From positions 1 to 26,358 of the IMG/VR virus record IMGVR_UViG_3300035698_004885: a stretch of 26,358 nucleotides of DNA. One strand, written 5' to 3'. Under the pieces are notes generated by a model. That model was not told where the DNA came from, ran no database searches, and worked only from the letters and a program-made list of their open reading frames with translations. A program made the translations under genes and the position numbers. This DNA comes from a virus. This document shows, piece after piece, positions 23,108 through 26,358 of the stretch. The stretch's first letter is position 1, and each line of letters starts with the position of its first letter.

Positions 23108-23482
23108 ATGGCTGGCAGAGTAAACACACATGGCACGCAACTGGACATAGAGTTTGACCAGCTCATCAGGTGGTACAGCAGGGATCCGGTCGAGGCAGTG
23201 GCGTCAGTCACAACTACCGGCGCTTTGACGGCCGCTGATGCTGGACTCCTGACAGGAGATACGAGCGCAGGAGCGGTCACCAGCACATTGCCAGCGGCGC
23301 TTGGGAATCCGGGGTTGACATATATTTTCAAGCTCATGGACGCCACGAACGACTGGACGATAGCGAGGGCCGGGGCTGACACGATCGATGGGTATCCGTC
23401 CATTGTCCTCATGGAGGAGAATAGTTCTTTTACCCTGAGGTCTGACGGAGTATCACGCTGGAATATAATCGGGAAGGTGTGA
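23108..23482 (+). CDS. Small fibre-domain protein
   Basis: A 124-residue protein. Residues 1-30 are helical (FDQLIRWYSRD), the rest is a beta domain: SAGAVTSTLPAALGNPGLTY, IFKLMDATNDWTIARAGADT, IDGYPSIVLMEENSSFTLRS and DGVSRWNIIG. This pattern is commonly seen as a small C-terminal domain of phage fibre proteins and resembles the end of the long fibre at 16250-16500. Here it stands alone, perhaps as a split tip or baseplate-like collar. Ribosome binding site is weak. Confidence 0.55.
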   Translation: MAGRVNTHGTQLDIEFDQLIRWYSRDPVEAVASVTTTGALTAADAGLLTGDTSAGAVTSTLPAALGNPGLTYIFKLMDATNDWTIARAGADTIDGYPSIVLMEENSSFTLRSDGVSRWNIIGKV

Positions 23483-23484
23483 GC

Positions 23485-24144
23485 ATGGAGAAGAACGCCT
23501 ACGACAACTTTTTTTGTGATCTCATTGAGGAGAAGAGCCCTGATGTCATGAGGTTCCTGTCCGAGTTCGACGAAGCGATCACGGTGGCGGACGACATCAT
23601 CGATCGGAGGGTGCGCCCCGAGGGTACGCTGTATCTCCTCCACAAGCTGCATAACGCAGCCCTGGCGGCAGACCGGTGCCCAGGCCTATATGTGAGGGTG
23701 ACTGAGCTCTATTCGGTGCTCCTCAGGGGGGAGGGGGCCGACCTCAATTTTGTCCCTGGACAGCGGACGGTTGATGATGAGCTTGAGGTTTGGAAAATCA
23801 GGGGATATCGAGCGAGCATAGGCTTTTCCTGTCTATGCTATGTCGATAAATCTTTTGACACCCATGAGAACTGGGCATGGATTCAAGCGTGCCAAAACGT
23901 AGGCTTGATTCGTAACGATTGTGAGGATATACTGAGCGGGCGATTCGAGGACTTCATCCAGTGTCGCAGGAATTATGTTGCACTTACGTGTTTTGACAAG
24001 GATATTTACTACGATTGGCACACCAAAGAGGATGAGCTCCATGAGAAGGCACTCGATATCCACAACGGGGTTGAACTCGAGGGGCCTGAGGATGAGCGAC
24101 TGATGCCATTGTACGAGAGATTCAAGGAGGTGAAAGATGCCTAG
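23485..24144 (+). CDS. All-helical protein with isoprenoid-synthase-like motifs
   Basis: A 219-residue protein, start at ATG 23485 after GGGAAGG (an in-frame GTG at 23479 is closer to the site). It is almost fully helical. Residues 29-42 read DEAITVADDIIDRR, close to the first Asp-rich motif of trans-isoprenyl diphosphate synthases (HDDIIDxxxxRRG), and 137-148 read QNVGLIRNDCED, close to the second (GLAFQIRDDLLD). The motif spacing (108 residues) is a little shorter than usual, and the protein is shorter than the 290-350 residues of that family, so it may be truncated, diverged or non-catalytic. It lies among tail genes, which is unusual for an enzyme. Chance similarity remains possible. Confidence 0.45.
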   Translation: MEKNAYDNFFCDLIEEKSPDVMRFLSEFDEAITVADDIIDRRVRPEGTLYLLHKLHNAALAADRCPGLYVRVTELYSVLLRGEGADLNFVPGQRTVDDELEVWKIRGYRASIGFSCLCYVDKSFDTHENWAWIQACQNVGLIRNDCEDILSGRFEDFIQCRRNYVALTCFDKDIYYDWHTKEDELHEKALDIHNGVELEGPEDERLMPLYERFKEVKDA

Positions 24145-24454
24145 CCTGTGTTCTTCCGAGACAGAGCAGAAGACTGAGCTTCCAGCGCCGGCACCAGAGG
24201 AGTTGGCGTATCGCAACATGTTCTTCAATGCGATCGTGCCTGAGCTGATGGGCCTGGCGGGTTTTGAGGTGACGCGCCCGGAAGGTGGGGGGAAGTTCAT
24301 CGGGTACAGTGACCCGGAGAGGCAGAAGAAGTTCGTGGCTGGTGAGCTCGGTGCTCCGGGACAAGAGGAGCAACCGGCAGGTCCTCCGGACGCAGGTTTC
24401 AGGTCGGGAGGGGCAGCGCCGGGAAGTACGTGGGCCAAGAGAGCAGGGGGGTAA
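24137..24454 (+). CDS. Hypothetical protein, possible internal virion component
   Basis: A 105-residue protein with AAGGAGGTGAAAG before the ATG and an 8-base overlap with the previous gene. The N-terminus is Pro/Ala-rich, followed by a helix (ELAYRNMFFNAIVPELMGLAGFEVTR) and a Gly/Pro-rich disordered C-terminus. The mix resembles small partners of ejection proteins in short-tailed phages. It ends one base before the start of the next gene. Function not recognised. Confidence 0.55.
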   Translation: MPSLCSSETEQKTELPAPAPEELAYRNMFFNAIVPELMGLAGFEVTRPEGGGKFIGYSDPERQKKFVAGELGAPGQEEQPAGPPDAGFRSGGAAPGSTWAKRAGG

Positions 24455-24455
24455 C

Positions 24456-25724
24456 ATGATACCAGGCGGACAGACCAGAGGAGACTGGCTCCAGAGGCAA
24501 GGCGGGGTCATAGGAGGGGATGCGGCTGGGATGAGGTCGCCGTACAGGCCAAAGGAAAACAGCCAGCAGAAAGTCCCGGATGCAGCCCGTCAGCAATCTG
24601 AGGATGCTTTCCGTCGGCAAGCTGATGCTGCAGCCCGTCGTAGTCAGAAATTTTCCGAGCGAGGACAGGCAACAGAACCGGGTGCAGTCTACCAGGAGTA
24701 TGAGCTGGGTGAGTACCAGGATCCTTTCGAGAAGCAGAACGAGGAATTCTTCCAGTTGGCGATCGATAACTACCGGCGCGTATTGTCGGGAGATATGGAT
24801 CTATCCCCGGAGACCGAGAAGTATATCAACGAGACCGTGGGCCGCGTGCGCGAGCCCATGATGAAGGCCCTCGACGAGATGGACAGCCTCGTGAAGACCG
24901 GCGGATCTACCTACAAGAAGGCCCTGGGTGACTGGGGGCAGAAGATCGAGCAGACCGGCCTGAGCATGATGGACGCTCTCGACGAGATGGGATCGACCGT
25001 CAAGCAGACCGGGGGATCGATCAGCGATGCCCTGGAGAACAGCATAGCCATGAACCGGCAGTTGGGTGAGCTTGGGCTCAAGGACGTCAACAAGGATCTC
25101 CGCAAGAACATGTCGGAGAGGGCGGCACAGCTTGGCCGGGCCCCGACGGACCCAGCCTTCGTGCGTGAACTCCATGACCAGATGTTGGAGCAGCGATCCA
25201 AGATGGAGACGACCCTTGGCGCTCAGGAGGCACAGGCGCGTACCGGCCTCGCAGAGAGGACCGGAGCTGGCCTTGAGGAAGTATCCCGCGGCAGGCTTGG
25301 CGCAACAGAGAGAACTGGGGCCGGGGCCGAGGAGGTAGCGCGGGCCGGCGCGGAGTATGTGCCACAGCAGTTCGCGCAGAGATCGGCAATAGCCGAGCAG
25401 CGGGGGATGGCAGGCGTGCAGGCAGGAGAGCTCGAGAACATCCAGCGTGGGTACTGGGGCACAGAGTTTCCAGCCCAGGCAGCGCGCATGGCCTCAGAGC
25501 CCATCCAGCTACGTGAGCAGGTGAAGTTCGAGATGCCTGCCCGGAGGATCGGCATTGCGGCTGGCCAGATCCAGCCACAGCAGCAGATGGGGCTCCAGGA
25601 GAGGATGGCCCAGCCGACGACTACGCGCACAGAGACACCGAGTGCGTTTGACAGGATGGTACAGGCCGGCGCAGTCGGGGCAGGCGTGGCGGGGGCAGGC
25701 GCACAAGCAGGATGGTGGGGGTAA
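24456..25724 (+). CDS. Internal/ejection protein candidate
   Basis: A 422-residue protein starting at ATG 24456 behind GGGGGGTAAC (upstream in-frame codons overlap another gene and are excluded). It is helical, Gln/Ala/Arg-rich and low in aromatic residues. A 36-residue helical repeat is visible (MKALDEMDSLVKTGGSTYKK at 136, MDALDEMGSTVKQTGGSISD at 172), then ERTGAGLEEV/ERTGAGAEEV repeats. The C-terminus (VQAGAVGAGVAGAGAQAGWWG) is a small Gly/Ala membrane-like segment. These are the hallmarks of DNA-ejection proteins of P22-like and T7-like phages, which leave the virion with DNA and span the envelope. Family not proven. Confidence 0.6.
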   Translation: MIPGGQTRGDWLQRQGGVIGGDAAGMRSPYRPKENSQQKVPDAARQQSEDAFRRQADAAARRSQKFSERGQATEPGAVYQEYELGEYQDPFEKQNEEFFQLAIDNYRRVLSGDMDLSPETEKYINETVGRVREPMMKALDEMDSLVKTGGSTYKKALGDWGQKIEQTGLSMMDALDEMGSTVKQTGGSISDALENSIAMNRQLGELGLKDVNKDLRKNMSERAAQLGRAPTDPAFVRELHDQMLEQRSKMETTLGAQEAQARTGLAERTGAGLEEVSRGRLGATERTGAGAEEVARAGAEYVPQQFAQRSAIAEQRGMAGVQAGELENIQRGYWGTEFPAQAARMASEPIQLREQVKFEMPARRIGIAAGQIQPQQQMGLQERMAQPTTTRTETPSAFDRMVQAGAVGAGVAGAGAQAGWWG

Positions 25725-25733
25725 GGGGGAGTC

Positions 25734-26358
25734 ATGGCCAACATAGATGCTTTGATGCAGGGCTTGGCGATGATGGGCCAAGGTTTTGGTGCAGCCAAGG
25801 AGCGCAAGGCTGCTGCAACTCTTGGCCAGCGTGTGCGTGAGACCGGAGAGGGTGTCTTCAAGGATCCTGAAATAGCGGCGCAACTCTTCGAGCAGGGCAA
25901 GGATTCCCACGCGGTCGCTACTATGTTCTCTGAGGTGTCCAGCCCGATGCAGTTGGTCGGTCGTCTCACTGATGAGGCGATCCGTTCAGGGGACCAGGGT
26001 GCGATAGAAAAATCTAAAAAAGCCATGGCACTCTGGCAGAACATGGAGAAGTACAAAAAGGATCTGACCCTCAGGAATTTGTACGCAAGTAAAGATCCAG
26101 CCGGCACACAAGAGTATTCTCTCGCTGGAAGTGAAATAAATGCTTTCGGTGATCTTCAGCCTGAAGAGTTCAAAACTTTGTATGATGTTGTGAAGGATCC
26201 AGCAGGATATCTCACTGGCGAAGGTTGGTTTACTATGGCTGGTGATAAAAAGAAACTCGATAAGCTAGGGAAGAAAATGTATGGCCAGGGGTTTGATATT
26301 GAGTCCGCCGAGCCTACGACAATCGCTACCACCCTGGTAGCGCAGTCCCTTGCGAACC
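25734..26358 (+). CDS. Internal/ejection protein candidate, 3'-truncated by window edge
   Basis: An ATG at 25734 behind TAAGGGGGA opens a frame that stays open to the end of the window (at least 208 residues). It starts MANIDALMQGLAMMGQGFGA, a Gly/Met/Ala helix typical of virion-internal proteins that insert in membranes, and continues with helical charged segments (SGDQGAIEKSKKAMALWQNM). Later it reads PEEFKTLYDVVKDPAGYLTG and GEGWFTMAGDKKKLDKLGKK. It follows the ejection-protein candidate with 9 bases between. Its full length and function lie outside the window. Confidence 0.65.
   Translation, partial: MANIDALMQGLAMMGQGFGAAKERKAAATLGQRVRETGEGVFKDPEIAAQLFEQGKDSHAVATMFSEVSSPMQLVGRLTDEAIRSGDQGAIEKSKKAMALWQNMEKYKKDLTLRNLYASKDPAGTQEYSLAGSEINAFGDLQPEEFKTLYDVVKDPAGYLTGEGWFTMAGDKKKLDKLGKKMYGQGFDIESAEPTTIATTLVAQSLAN

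Noticed and set aside
25223-26107. Long minus-strand ORF (294 codons) over the ejection-protein candidates
   Set aside because: Ala/Pro/Ser-rich shadow of the Gly/Ala/Gln-rich plus-strand genes, which have good binding sites and consistent order.

Overview
The window is one continuous block of a tailed double-stranded DNA bacteriophage (Caudoviricetes). Every supported gene is on the + strand. Genes are tightly packed, often overlap by a few bases, and nearly all have an AGGAGG-type ribosome binding site. The head-tail adaptor and nozzle-like proteins in the tail module, and the absence of any tape-measure or tail-tube/sheath gene here, point to a short-tailed (podovirus-like) virion. No integrase, repressor, DNA polymerase, RNA polymerase or tRNA is visible. 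The host cannot be named. Two Sec-type signal peptides would fit a Gram-negative host, but weakly.

Layout. 1-1853: a partial gene, a tail-collar/zinc-ribbon fusion and small early proteins, several with CxxC motifs. 1854-2027: a non-coding or barely coding stretch packed with TGTCAAC-type repeats. 2028-4407: the replication module, with a small zinc-binding protein, a replisome-organiser/initiator whose linker carries a second copy of the repeats plus an ATAGAG hexamer run, and a DnaB-type helicase. 4404-6382: a small HTH-like protein, a probable small terminase and the large terminase. 6369-11847: portal, two small proteins, scaffold, promoter, two small head proteins and the major capsid protein, closed by a strong terminator at 11875-11910. 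11938-17546: beta-helix and fibre-like proteins, two with signal peptides and one long one split by a +1 frameshift. 17561-18215: two small membrane proteins (lysis candidates). 18232-20795: head-tail adaptor and nozzle. 20795-24454: fibre/adhesin-like proteins and an unexpected isoprenoid-synthase-like protein. 24456-26358: two proteins resembling internal or ejection proteins, the last cut by the window edge.

How it works together. The initiator probably binds the repeat clusters and loads the helicase. The terminase cuts and packages DNA through the portal into a scaffold-assembled HK97-fold head. Adaptor and nozzle close the head, fibres and adhesins bind the host, and the last two proteins probably enter the cell with the DNA.

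Most striking signals: a perfect 16-bp copy of the canonical bacterial chromosomal parS (ParB-binding) site at 4604-4619; a two-part iteron-like array whose shared 26-bp core is kept in different reading frames, as expected of a DNA element; signal peptides on two fibre-like phage proteins; and the isoprenoid-synthase-like gene at 23485-24144.
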